A DNA stretch of 39,172 bases from a virus: positions 1 through 39,172 of the IMG/VR virus record IMGVR_UViG_3300042455_000971; one strand, 5' to 3'. The translations under genes were made by a program, and so were the position numbers. Position 1 is the stretch's first letter, and every line of letters starts with the position of its first letter. The notes under the pieces were generated by a model. That model was not told the DNA's origin. It did not search any database and was given only the letters and a program-made list of their open reading frames with translations. Below, piece by piece: positions 1 to 7,857 of this stretch.

Positions 1-44
1 ACTTCGGGAATGAAAGAACATAACCACGATTGCGGGGTCTTCGG

Positions 45-1670
45 ATGACTACCATTCTCATCAAGCGCAGCTTTGCGGCTGGCGTCGAACCCAGCAGCCT
101 TTCTCCTGGTGAACTTGCAGTAAACGTCGCTGACCGGAAGGTCTGGATCGGTGACGCGGCTTCTGTTCCCGTCCTCATCAACGACAAGTCCGAGTTCGCT
201 GATTACCTCCCTCTGGCTGGCGGCACCATGACGGGTGCCATCGTCGGCCCCGTGGATGCTGACACCCTCCGCTGGGAGGAAGGCCCCCTCAATGCGAGCG
301 TCTCGTCTGATGGCACGAAAGTCGTGCTGTCCGTCAACGACGGCGATGCGAGCTTTGCTATCCAAGTGGACAAGTTCATCGCCTCGCGGCCCATCGAACT
401 GCCCGTCCATGCTCTTGAAGACAACCACGCGGCGCGCGTCGATTACGTGAACCAGCGTATCGCGGCCCTTGGCGTTCCCACGCCCCAAGTAGACAAGCTG
501 GGCGGCGTGTTCGCGGCAGAAGCCGAACCCGGCTTCGCGCAGTACGGTATCAGCACCAGCGGCGCTCCGATCTTCAAGGACATTGCGGTGCCGCCCGCCA
601 AGAACAACAAGCTGGGCGGCGTCTACGCGAACGTCCCGACCGTCAACCCCGAAAACGAGTTCGTGAAGGGCGTGCAGGAAGACGGGCAGCTTGTCTTTGG
701 CAATGTCGTGTTCCCGCCCGCCACGTCCTACACGCTCCCCACGGCCTCCGCGACGGTTCTGGGTGGCGTGAAGGTGGGTGCGAACCTGTCCATCGACGCC
801 AATGGCGTCCTGTCGTCTTCGGGCGGCGCTACCGGAGCCTTCCTCCCGCTGGCTGGCGGCACCATGACGGGTACGATCATCGTTCCTGACAGCATCAACG
901 CCATCCAGACGGCTTCCGGCTTCAACATCATCGGAAACGTGGGGGGCATGTATGTCCGCAGCGGCACCACGAACCTGTGGGCGTACGGTGTCAGCGCCCT
1001 GACGGCCTACAAGCCCATCGCCCTCCCGGCTGATCCGACCGCGGCACTTCACGCGGCGACGAAGGCCTACGTGGACGCCAAGGTCACGGCTCCCTACACG
1101 CTGCCCGCTGCCTCTGCGACAGTTCTGGGCGGCGTGAAGGTCGGCACGGGCCTCGCTATCGACGCGGGCGGTGTTCTCTCGACTTCTGGCACGGTGACGG
1201 GCTTCCTCCCGCTCGCTGGCGGCACGATGACGGGTACGATCAACGTCCCGGCGTCCAAGGACGCCATTCGCACCGCGAACGGTTTCAGTATCTACGACAA
1301 CAACGTCTCCATCCTCATCCGCAAGGATGACGTGACGATTTCCGCCTTCCAAAGCACGCTCCACACATCGACGGTGCCTGTCAAGCTCCCGGCTGACCCG
1401 ACCGACCCGCTTCACGCGGCGACGAAGGCCTACGTGGACAGCAAGTCCTCGACCTACACGCTGCCCACGGCCTCTGCGACGGTACTGGGCGGCATCAAGA
1501 TCGGTGCGGGCCTCGCCATCGACGCAGGCGGCGTTGTCTCGGCCAGCAGCAGCGTCACCAACCCTGTCGCGGGTTCGCAGGCGGGCCTGATCTTCTGGGT
1601 CGGCACCCAGGCGGCGTACGACGCGATTGCGACCAAAGATTCGCGGACAATTTACAACATCACGGCATGA
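45..1670 (+). CDS. modular tail fibre / receptor-binding structural protein
   Basis: About 541 residues, probably a trimeric fibre-type virion protein that contacts the host surface. The sequence is built from repeated modules: LPLAGGTMTG occurs three times, and a TLPTASATVLGG-type module starting with the codons at 729, 1095 and 1455 recurs with 366 and 360 bp spacing. The linker LHAATKAYVD occurs twice. Such Gly/Ala/Thr-rich repeats with AATKAYVD linkers are typical of phage fibre shafts. The ATG at 45 is chosen; a TTG at 30 is in frame but has no better ribosome site. The next gene starts 3 bp after the stop, so the genes are probably co-translated. No enzymatic domain is seen. Receptor specificity cannot be told from the sequence. 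Confidence 0.75.
   Translation: MTTILIKRSFAAGVEPSSLSPGELAVNVADRKVWIGDAASVPVLINDKSEFADYLPLAGGTMTGAIVGPVDADTLRWEEGPLNASVSSDGTKVVLSVNDGDASFAIQVDKFIASRPIELPVHALEDNHAARVDYVNQRIAALGVPTPQVDKLGGVFAAEAEPGFAQYGISTSGAPIFKDIAVPPAKNNKLGGVYANVPTVNPENEFVKGVQEDGQLVFGNVVFPPATSYTLPTASATVLGGVKVGANLSIDANGVLSSSGGATGAFLPLAGGTMTGTIIVPDSINAIQTASGFNIIGNVGGMYVRSGTTNLWAYGVSALTAYKPIALPADPTAALHAATKAYVDAKVTAPYTLPAASATVLGGVKVGTGLAIDAGGVLSTSGTVTGFLPLAGGTMTGTINVPASKDAIRTANGFSIYDNNVSILIRKDDVTISAFQSTLHTSTVPVKLPADPTDPLHAATKAYVDSKSSTYTLPTASATVLGGIKIGAGLAIDAGGVVSASSSVTNPVAGSQAGLIFWVGTQAAYDAIATKDSRTIYNITA
729..1560 (+). repeat. three tandem ~360 bp coding repeats in the tail-fibre gene
   Basis: Units begin at 729, 1095 and 1455 with near-identical DNA (tacacgct followed by a cgacggttctgggcgg-type stretch). 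Another long shared block (cttcacgcggcgacgaagg...) occurs near 1048 and 1409. DNA-level identity suggests recent duplication or recombination between units, a usual source of fibre length and host-range variation. Confidence 0.8.
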
Positions 1671-1673
1671 CCC

Positions 1674-2642
1674 ATGAGTGACCTCACCATCGGCGGCGCG
1701 CAGCTTATCTCTCGCAGGTTCGGAACTACCGAGATCAAGAAGGTCATGGTGGGCGAGGAGCAGATTTGGCCTGTGGTCAAGCTCGTAACGTATGACACTT
1801 CGCTGATCTACACCACATCGACAGGCGCGTTCCCGACGCACAAAGCGGGTGACGTTCTGGTCGTTGTTGCGGTTGCGGCTGGAAACACGCCGCCCGCCCT
1901 GCCTGCGGGGTTCACGTCGGCATACACATCGCCTTCGTCGGAGTTTTCAATGGCGGTTCGCGTTGGCTGGCGGGTCGCCACGGCTGCGAACACGTCCAAC
2001 GGAACTTGGAGCGGCGCAAGCTGGCTCAGCACCTATGTCTTCCGCAATGCTGACACCGCCGCGCCGATTGGCGCGATTGCGAGCCTGAACACCGCCTCGA
2101 ACACCATCGGACGGGCTCCGGGGCTGACCCTTGTCAATTCCAAGGGGCAGTCGGCTGTCGTGGCAAACTTCATCAATAACGGAACGAGCGGCAGCTTCGG
2201 GGCGACCGCGCAGCCTGTTGGCTGGCAGATGCGGAACCGCAACTCGCGTGTCGTGAACAACGAGAAGATCGACACGCGGTTTGCCGAGGCGACATCCGAG
2301 ACGCTGGTGGGCGGAGGTTCCGTGAACTGGCGCGGGACCGCTTTCGAGGTTCTTCCCGCCAATCCGAACCCCGCCTACCTCTACAACTGCACCAGTGTCA
2401 GCAGCGCGGGCTACGTCGTGGACTTCACTGTCCTCGACGGCTGGCCGGAAGGCGACATCAACGAAGCCTACATGTTCCGTTGCTCGACCCTCACGGGCTT
2501 CGACGGATACGTGGGCCGCAAGTTCCAGAAGACATTCCGCGCCTCGGGCTACTCGACATACGACTGCACGCTTGAGGACTTGTCGAACATCCCCGGCAAG
2601 GAGCGGAAGACAATCTCATTCACTTGTTCACCGAGGGCATAA
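1674..2642 (+). CDS. putative tail-fibre-associated virion protein
   Basis: 322 residues, function not recognised by a catalytic motif. The N-terminal ~45 residues end in EEQIWPV and look like a short attachment segment. Residues ~50-230 form a beta-rich stretch (HKAGDVLVVVAVAAG, then GWRVATAAN) with a layout common in virion surface proteins of alphaproteobacterial phages. A C-terminal part contains four Cys-flanked strands (YNCTSV, FRCSTL, YDCTLE, FTCSP). The protein encoded at 5262-6038 has a similar central layout (RYIVVAVQTRR, then YAGYVPTG), so the two may be distant paralogues. Its place between fibre genes supports a receptor-binding or adaptor role, by inference. Confidence 0.55.
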   Translation: MSDLTIGGAQLISRRFGTTEIKKVMVGEEQIWPVVKLVTYDTSLIYTTSTGAFPTHKAGDVLVVVAVAAGNTPPALPAGFTSAYTSPSSEFSMAVRVGWRVATAANTSNGTWSGASWLSTYVFRNADTAAPIGAIASLNTASNTIGRAPGLTLVNSKGQSAVVANFINNGTSGSFGATAQPVGWQMRNRNSRVVNNEKIDTRFAEATSETLVGGGSVNWRGTAFEVLPANPNPAYLYNCTSVSSAGYVVDFTVLDGWPEGDINEAYMFRCSTLTGFDGYVGRKFQKTFRASGYSTYDCTLEDLSNIPGKERKTISFTCSPRA

Positions 2643-2644
2643 CC

Positions 2645-2932
2645 ATGAGCAGGGCCACAGAGCGCGCATACGACATTCGGGTACGGGGCGACGAGAAGCT
2701 CGTCGCTGACCGCCTCGACCAGATCAACATTGGTGACACGCTGGTGCCTGACATGGCGCTCGTCACCAACGGTAACGGCACACTCAAGCTGGTGCCGACA
2801 TCGAGCTTCGGGGGCGATGGCACGCCGGGAACAACGCTTCCCACGCCACCCCTCGGTCAGAACGACGCGCTGACGGCTGATCCGGCGGGCGTTGTGCAGT
2901 GGGGCGGAACGATTTCCGCCGGATCGTTTTAA
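2645..2932 (+). CDS. small structural protein of the fibre cluster
   Basis: 95 residues from the ATG at 2645, which follows the previous stop by 2 bp. The first ~45 residues are charged and helix-like (DEKLVADRLDQINIGD). The rest is Gly/Pro/Thr-rich and ends in GGTISAGSF, close to the ending IDGGTFA of the next gene. This suggests a shared short C-terminal motif among the fibre-cluster proteins. No known domain recognised; a role in fibre assembly is inferred from position only. Confidence 0.6.
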   Translation: MSRATERAYDIRVRGDEKLVADRLDQINIGDTLVPDMALVTNGNGTLKLVPTSSFGGDGTPGTTLPTPPLGQNDALTADPAGVVQWGGTISAGSF

Positions 2933-2947
2933 TCAGGAGAAAAGAAA

Positions 2948-3955
2948 ATGGCTACGAAACTGCAAATCCTCCGTAACGTCGGCGCGACTGCCGTTGCGGT
3001 TCCCACCCTTCTCGAGGGTGAGTTGGCATTCGCCAAAGGAGGATTCGTCGGTGGCGCTGCCGCCAACGGCCTCGTCGTCGGTGACGGCGCTGCCGCCCAG
3101 GTTCTCGTCGGTTCGAACCGTCAGGTCGAACTCACGGGCAACCAGACCATCGCTTCCGGCACGAAGACCTTCGCTGCTGGTGCGAAGCTCGCCATCGCGG
3201 TTGCCGACCTCACGGTTTCTGGCGGCGCGGCTGGCAATACCCTCATCACGGACGGCTCTGGCAACCTTTCGTGGGGCGTCGGTGGCAGCACGATCTCGGT
3301 GGACGGCACGACGATTGTCGATAACAACGGCGTTCTGTCCGTCGCTCCCGGCTACGCGGCGAGCATCGCTGACGGCGTCACCATCGTCGCTGACGCCAAT
3401 GGCAAGCTGACTGTCTCGAAGGCTGTTACCGCCGACGTGGCTGCTGGCACCGCCAACAAGTTCGTCGATACGGCTCTTCTCAAGACCGACGTTCTGGGCG
3501 GCACTCTCGCCAGCCTGAGCACGACGGCCAAGACGCTCGTCCCGGCCATCAACGAAATCTACACGGGCATGGCCGCCATGTCCGGTGGCGTGATCTTCGC
3601 TGGTACGCTCGACGCTACCACGGGTGACATTACCGCTGCTTCGGGCGTTGCGAACGTCCCGGCGAACATCGCGGATGTCGATCCGGCGCTCTGTAAAAAT
3701 TATTTCTGGATCGTCACCGTTCCCGGCTCCGTCGTCGGCACGGGCAACACCGTCGCTGCCAGCAGGCAGGATTGGGTTGCCTCTGACGGCACGAAGCTCG
3801 TCACCCTCAACTACGGCATGCCGAGCGTGGCCGCTGCGAACGTCTCCTTCGACGGCGCTGGCAACACCTACGCCATCGGCGCGAACGTGCAGGATGCCAT
3901 CGACCAGCTCGACGCGGCTCTCAAGGGTCCGATCGACGGCGGCACCTTCGCCTAA
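2948..3955 (+). CDS. putative tail fibre / virion surface protein
   Basis: 335 residues rich in Ala, Gly, Val and Thr with short beta-strand repeats, as in fibre shafts. The start MATKLQILRNVGATAVAVP followed by LLEGELAFAKGG resembles the N-terminus seen in many phage fibre and neck proteins, where GELAFN/GELAVN-like words occur; the first gene of the window carries SPGELAVNVAD in the same place. A strong ribosome site (aggag at 2935-2939, 8 bp before ATG) precedes it. The TSNVQDAIDQLDAA-type ending (ANVQDAIDQLDAALKG) is a coiled-coil-like trimerisation motif common in phage fibres. A hairpin terminator follows directly. Confidence 0.65.
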   Translation: MATKLQILRNVGATAVAVPTLLEGELAFAKGGFVGGAAANGLVVGDGAAAQVLVGSNRQVELTGNQTIASGTKTFAAGAKLAIAVADLTVSGGAAGNTLITDGSGNLSWGVGGSTISVDGTTIVDNNGVLSVAPGYAASIADGVTIVADANGKLTVSKAVTADVAAGTANKFVDTALLKTDVLGGTLASLSTTAKTLVPAINEIYTGMAAMSGGVIFAGTLDATTGDITAASGVANVPANIADVDPALCKNYFWIVTVPGSVVGTGNTVAASRQDWVASDGTKLVTLNYGMPSVAAANVSFDGAGNTYAIGANVQDAIDQLDAALKGPIDGGTFA

Positions 3956-3962
3956 GCAAGCA

Positions 3963-3986
3963 GGGGGAGACATCCGTGTCTCCCCC
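3963..3986 (+). terminator. 10 bp perfect hairpin with TCCG loop, probable terminator
   Basis: GGGGGAGACA and TGTCTCCCCC pair perfectly around a TCCG loop, a UNCG-type tetraloop known to be very stable. It lies 8 bp after a stop codon. The downstream run is only moderately T-rich (cacccttcgttag), so termination may be partial, lowering expression of the following fibre genes relative to the preceding ones. Confidence 0.65.
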
Positions 3987-4020
3987 ACCCTTCGTTAGAT
4001 AACGATTTAGGAGTGGGCAG

Positions 4021-5262
4021 ATGACCCAAGTTCAGATTTCCCGTTCAAGCGTTCCCGGCGCTCGCCCCACAGTTGGCTCGCAGCCCACGGGTTCGCTCTA
4101 TGTCAATTTTGCCGACCAGAAGCTTGGCTACATCGACCCGGCTGGCACGCCGATTGATCTTCCCACTGGCGGCGATGCACCTGTCACCAGCGTGAACACC
4201 AAGGTTGGCGATGTCGTTCTGACGGCGGCAGATGTTGGAGCGGCGGATGCGACCCACACTCACCCGCTTCTCTCTGCTGATGCTGACAACTATTCTCGTC
4301 TTGGCGCTGACGGCCTGATCTACACGCCGACCCCGGCGGCAACGACCGCCCCCGTGACGAGCGTGAACGCCAAGACGGGCGATGTGGTGCTGACAGCAGC
4401 CGATGTTGGCGCGGCCCCCGCCGCCCACAATCATGTCATTTCTGACGTGACGGGCCTACAGCCCGCCCTCGACAGCAAGGTTCCGACCGCTACTAACGGC
4501 GATTGGGTCACAAAGGGCGTCGGTAGCTATGTTGTCGGTGAACTCGGTTGGAAGGCTTTCGGCAACGGCCATTCGATCATCGACGCCTCTGGTGGTACGG
4601 CCCCCACTGGTGCCGCCATTGATACAACCAACTCTGCTTCCGCGTGGTCGGGTGGATATCCGAACCTCATGGGCTGGAATGGTTCTTCGACCTATGGCCT
4701 TCGCGTAGATAGCGCCCGTCAGTCCGACTATTGCACCAATGCGGTCGCCAAGTGGGGCGACACCATGTCGGGTGATCTGCAAATCCAGAAAACGCTGCCC
4801 AAGCTCTCGCTTCACTACCCCGGAAGCCTGCTTTGGGACTTCTATATCAACACAGGTGACGGCGGCGTCCAGAACAGCTCTGGCCGCTGGATTTGGTACT
4901 CCAACAACTTGGACTTCTTCGTTCCCGGCAACCTCGTTTCCTATTGGTCTGACGCGCGGCTCAAGGAGGCGGTGCGCGACCTCGACGGTTACGAAGAGCG
5001 CATAATGGGCCTTCGCCCTGTCTCCTTCGCTTGGAACAAGAAGGGCCGCGAACTCACGAACCGGAAGTACCGCGAGCGGGAAATCGGCTTCATCGCGCAA
5101 GAGGCTCAGTCCGTTTCCGATCAGTACGTGGCCGAAAACCCTGTTGCTAAGTCCGACGAAGGCGATGCGTACCTGACCGTCCAGAAGGACGAGATGATCG
5201 CTGACCTCGTTGCGATGGTGCAGCAACTCAACCGCCGCATTGCGAAGCTGGAGGGCGCGTAA
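4021..5262 (+). CDS. tail fibre with C-terminal S74 chaperone (autoprocessing) domain
   Basis: 413 residues. Two N-terminal repeats read PVTSVN(T/A)K(V/T)GDVVLTAADVGA and are followed by THTHP and HNH, His-rich turns typical of fibre shafts. The C-terminal ~104 residues are a peptidase S74 domain: the cleavage motif SDARLK begins at Ser310, followed by RPVSFAWN, EIGFIAQE and a C-terminal coiled coil (MVQQLNRRIAKLEG). In this family the domain drives trimer folding of the fibre and then cuts itself off before the Ser, using a Ser-Lys pair; both residues are present here. Ribosome site aggag lies 7-8 bp before the ATG. The downstream gene overlaps by 1 bp (TAATG). Confidence 0.9.
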   Translation: MTQVQISRSSVPGARPTVGSQPTGSLYVNFADQKLGYIDPAGTPIDLPTGGDAPVTSVNTKVGDVVLTAADVGAADATHTHPLLSADADNYSRLGADGLIYTPTPAATTAPVTSVNAKTGDVVLTAADVGAAPAAHNHVISDVTGLQPALDSKVPTATNGDWVTKGVGSYVVGELGWKAFGNGHSIIDASGGTAPTGAAIDTTNSASAWSGGYPNLMGWNGSSTYGLRVDSARQSDYCTNAVAKWGDTMSGDLQIQKTLPKLSLHYPGSLLWDFYINTGDGGVQNSSGRWIWYSNNLDFFVPGNLVSYWSDARLKEAVRDLDGYEERIMGLRPVSFAWNKKGRELTNRKYREREIGFIAQEAQSVSDQYVAENPVAKSDEGDAYLTVQKDEMIADLVAMVQQLNRRIAKLEGA

Positions 5263-6038
5263 TGACCCTTCCTTGGTCTGGGCAGCTTGCTATGAGCATG
5301 GTCAACAGCGAGTTTGGCTGGGGCCTCGACATGGGTGCCTACGCTGGCAGGCAGTGGTGGACTGACGACAATCAGACGGGGTACTTCAGCACCAGCACCT
5401 TTGGCATGTATGAGTTTTACGGCAAGCGGGCGACGCCTCCCATCGTTCCCGGTGTTCGCGTGTTCGAATATACGGGCGTTTGGTCGGGCCTTAACACGTC
5501 AGTCAATCTCGGCGCTGAAGACCCGAAACGCTACATCGTCGTGGCGGTTCAGACGCGAAGAACGGCCACTACCGCTGTGACGCACACAGGCTGCACCGTC
5601 AACGGCGTGGTTATGTCACAGGTCACTACTCACGGAAACAGCGACGTAGCAGACGGTGAATACAATCGTGCCTCGTTGTACGCTGGGTACGTTCCGACAG
5701 GCACAGTAGTCAACTCTACCGTCACCTCGTCGCACACAGGCAGTAGCGTCCAAGGCATCTTCAGACTTGTTGGCGACAGGGTTCAGGTCTTGCAAACAGC
5801 GATTTCTGGGCCATCGCCTAGTGTGTTCAATGTTGTTCCCAATAGCTGCATCATAGCGTCAGCAGGTTCCTCTGACCAATCTGGCCCAATATCAATTACG
5901 AACCTGACCCGCCACTACGACATCAACGGTTCGGGCTACACGCAGTCTGCTCTTTCTAGGTACGACTATACGGCTGCCGCCCACAGCTTGGACCGCAATC
6001 GCGGCCTCTTCTGTGCTGCATCGTTCTATTCACCATAG
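5262..6038 (+). CDS. putative tail-fibre-associated virion protein
   Basis: 258 residues, translationally coupled to the S74 fibre through TAATG. The beginning (GQLAMSMVNSEFGW, GAYAG) resembles short N-terminal segments seen in fibre-cluster proteins, followed by a beta-rich domain (RYIVVAVQTRR, YAGYVPTGTVVNSTV) similar in layout to residues 50-200 of the protein at 1674-2642. The third-position GC is lower than in its neighbours (many tca, aca and aat codons after 5600), hinting at a different origin. Function unknown; a surface or receptor-contact role is inferred from position. Confidence 0.6.
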   Translation: MTLPWSGQLAMSMVNSEFGWGLDMGAYAGRQWWTDDNQTGYFSTSTFGMYEFYGKRATPPIVPGVRVFEYTGVWSGLNTSVNLGAEDPKRYIVVAVQTRRTATTAVTHTGCTVNGVVMSQVTTHGNSDVADGEYNRASLYAGYVPTGTVVNSTVTSSHTGSSVQGIFRLVGDRVQVLQTAISGPSPSVFNVVPNSCIIASAGSSDQSGPISITNLTRHYDINGSGYTQSALSRYDYTAAAHSLDRNRGLFCAASFYSP

Positions 6039-6093
6039 GAGGCGTGAGCGGCTCTCTGGGGTCCGTAACAACTAACTTTTAAGGAAAATGGAA

Positions 6094-6486
6094 ATGGAAA
6101 ACGACAAGCTCTTTACCGACACTCTCGGCAACGCTGGTTTCACTGCGGAAGAAGTCACGTTCATTCTTGAAGCAGTGGTGGATCACGCGAACAAGGTGAA
6201 TGGCAACGCCTATTACCTCGACAACCAGATCGCCATCATGACGGCCCAGCGTGAGGCTCTGAACGACGATCTTACCGCTCTTGCGTCCTTCTCCGCGAAG
6301 ATGGGCATGGTGTTCGCCAAGTTCCCCGCGCCGTACACGCCGCCTATGGCAGTGCCGCCGCAGGCCGCTCCGACGACTGACGGTTCGACCACGACGACTG
6401 ACGGTTCGACCACGACGACCGAAGCCCCAGCCGAGGCCCCCGCCGAGGCCCCCGCCGAGGCCCCCGCCGAAACCCCGGCCACTTAA
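6094..6486 (+). CDS. small protein with acidic Thr/Pro/Ala-rich repeat tail
   Basis: 130 residues from the ATG at 6094. An in-frame ATG at 6088 is only 2 bp from the aagga ribosome site (6081-6085), whereas 6094 has an 8 bp spacing, so 6094 is preferred. Residues 1-75 look helical (LFTDTLGNAGFTAEEVTFILEAV, with a glutamine-rich coil). The tail repeats TDGSTTT twice, encoded by a 21 bp tandem repeat near 6374-6415, then (EAPA)n encoded by 12 bp repeats. It directly precedes the lysozyme gene. Function not recognised; it could be a late structural or lysis-accessory protein. Confidence 0.6.
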   Translation: MENDKLFTDTLGNAGFTAEEVTFILEAVVDHANKVNGNAYYLDNQIAIMTAQREALNDDLTALASFSAKMGMVFAKFPAPYTPPMAVPPQAAPTTDGSTTTTDGSTTTTEAPAEAPAEAPAEAPAETPAT

Positions 6487-6512
6487 TTGAAGACTAGACA
6501 GGAGAAGTACCC

Positions 6513-6962
6513 ATGAAGACGAACAAGGCTGGCCTTGACCTTCTCAAGTCCTTCGAAGGACTGAGGCTCAAGACCTACAAGTGCAGTGCTGGCGTTGACA
6601 CCATCGGCTACGGCCACACGTCGATGGCTGGCGAGCCGAAGGTCACTCCCGGCATGACCATCACCGAAAAGGAAGCCGAGGAGATCCTGGCGCGCGACAT
6701 CGAGAAGTATGAGGCCGCCGTGGACAAGGCCATCACCGTGTCGATGACGGGCAACCAGAACGCGGCGATGACGAGCCTCTGCTACAACATCGGCCCCGCG
6801 AACTTCGCCAAGTCATCCGTGGTGCGCCATCACAACGAGGGCCATCACGACAAGGCCGCAGACGCCTTCCTCATGTGGAACAAGGCCGCTGGCAAGGTGC
6901 TGGCTGGGCTGACCCGCCGTCGCGAAGCCGAGAAGAAACTCTACCTCACGAAGGACGCCTGA
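6513..6962 (+). CDS. endolysin, GH24 lysozyme
   Basis: 149 residues, the usual length of T4/P22-type lysozymes, which cleave the MurNAc-GlcNAc bond of peptidoglycan at the end of infection. The catalytic region reads SFEGLRLKTYKCSAGVDTIG: Glu15, Cys24 and Thr30 keep the E-8-D/C-5-T spacing of the family, with Cys in place of the more common Asp. GYGHT, CYNIGP and the C-terminal GLTRRREAEKKLY are further family signatures. There is no N-terminal signal or anchor, so release should depend on a holin, consistent with the membrane protein at 7213-7857. The ribosome site aggag lies 7 bp before the ATG. Confidence 0.95.
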   Translation: MKTNKAGLDLLKSFEGLRLKTYKCSAGVDTIGYGHTSMAGEPKVTPGMTITEKEAEEILARDIEKYEAAVDKAITVSMTGNQNAAMTSLCYNIGPANFAKSSVVRHHNEGHHDKAADAFLMWNKAAGKVLAGLTRRREAEKKLYLTKDA

Positions 6963-6964
6963 CC

Positions 6965-7210
6965 ATGAGCGACGAGAGCCTCATTTCGCAGATCGCGGAC
7001 ACCATCGGTGACGTGATCGCTGACGGCAAGATCGACAACAGCGACATCGCGCGGGTACTGGCGCGGTTCGTTGTAGGTGCGCCGGAAGTAGCACTCCCAA
7101 TGGCCGCTGCCGTCATTCCCGGTGGCAGCGTGGCGCTGGAAGCCGCATCCAAGGCTGGGCTCGACCCGGCGAAGCTCATTGGCCGTCTCAAGGCCCTGAA
7201 AAAGGACTGA
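6965..7210 (+). CDS. small protein of the lysis region
   Basis: 81 residues starting at the ATG 2 bp after the lysozyme stop. An acidic N-terminus (SLISQIADTIGDVIADGK) is followed by one moderately hydrophobic stretch (residues ~37-62, with ALPMAAAVIPGG) and a basic end (RLKALKKD). It could be a single-span lysis accessory such as an antiholin-like partner, but the hydrophobic segment is weak, so this is only a guess from position. Confidence 0.6.
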   Translation: MSDESLISQIADTIGDVIADGKIDNSDIARVLARFVVGAPEVALPMAAAVIPGGSVALEAASKAGLDPAKLIGRLKALKKD

Positions 7211-7212
7211 AC

Positions 7213-7857
7213 ATGGCCGAGGGTGATGTTCCCGAGGACAAGCCAGCCAGTGGCGCTTCCGGCGTCACTGGCACGGCCATGTCCGTGCTTCAATACGTTG
7301 ACAGCCCCTTCAAGCTGATTGTCGTGATCCTTCTCGGCATCCTCGCTTTCAGCGGGTACTTCATCCACAAGAACTTCGACCTGTTCTTCAACGTGTGGCA
7401 GAAGCAGCAAGAGCTTCCGACCATGAACGCAGACCGTTTCGACCAAGTGGCGGCTACGACGATGGCTGACTTGCAGGCTGACGTTCTGCTGATCTTCAAG
7501 GTTGATCCCATCCTGAACACGCGCATCTCCGAGCGCGCATACTTGCGCGAGGGTGGCCGCGCGCCCGAAGTCGAAGGGCTTGATGTCGGACTGTTCACGA
7601 ACAACCCGTCGAACAACAGCGACGTGATTGCGCTCATTGCGAGCGAAGTTCCCTGCGGCACGTACACCCGCCCGCAGAGCGAGATTGGGCTTTGGTACAT
7701 CCGGCAGGGCGTGACCTTCACTTGCCGTGTCAGCGTGCCGCCCGAGATCAACCAGTTCATCGGCCAGATCACCGTTGGCTGGAAAGTTGCACCGACTGAC
7801 CTGAACTATGTGCGCGACATCATGCAGGTCGCCGCGCGCTCCATTTCGAGGAATTGA
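7213..7857 (+). CDS. probable holin, T4 T-like
   Basis: 214 residues with one strong membrane segment at ~34-51 (LIVVILLGILAFSGYF) after a soluble N-terminus, then a ~160-residue domain that would lie in the periplasm. This is the architecture of the T4 holin T (218 residues, one span near residue 40, periplasmic domain with two Cys). Recalled T4 motifs match in order: a VVILLF-like span, an FF near residue 58, a single Cys before a beta-strand (Cys171), IxGxITxxW, and a C-terminal QVAARSISR resembling QAARILGR of T. Cys148 and Cys171 could form a disulfide. Its place beside the lysozyme supports the call. The next gene overlaps by 1 bp (TGATG). Confidence 0.65.
   Translation: MAEGDVPEDKPASGASGVTGTAMSVLQYVDSPFKLIVVILLGILAFSGYFIHKNFDLFFNVWQKQQELPTMNADRFDQVAATTMADLQADVLLIFKVDPILNTRISERAYLREGGRAPEVEGLDVGLFTNNPSNNSDVIALIASEVPCGTYTRPQSEIGLWYIRQGVTFTCRVSVPPEINQFIGQITVGWKVAPTDLNYVRDIMQVAARSISRN

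Noticed and set aside
2933-3988. Leftward open frame of 351 codons opposite the fibre gene
   Set aside because: Composition (Asp/Gly/Val/Arg) is that of a shadow of a GC-rich repetitive gene; the forward reading has a strong ribosome site.
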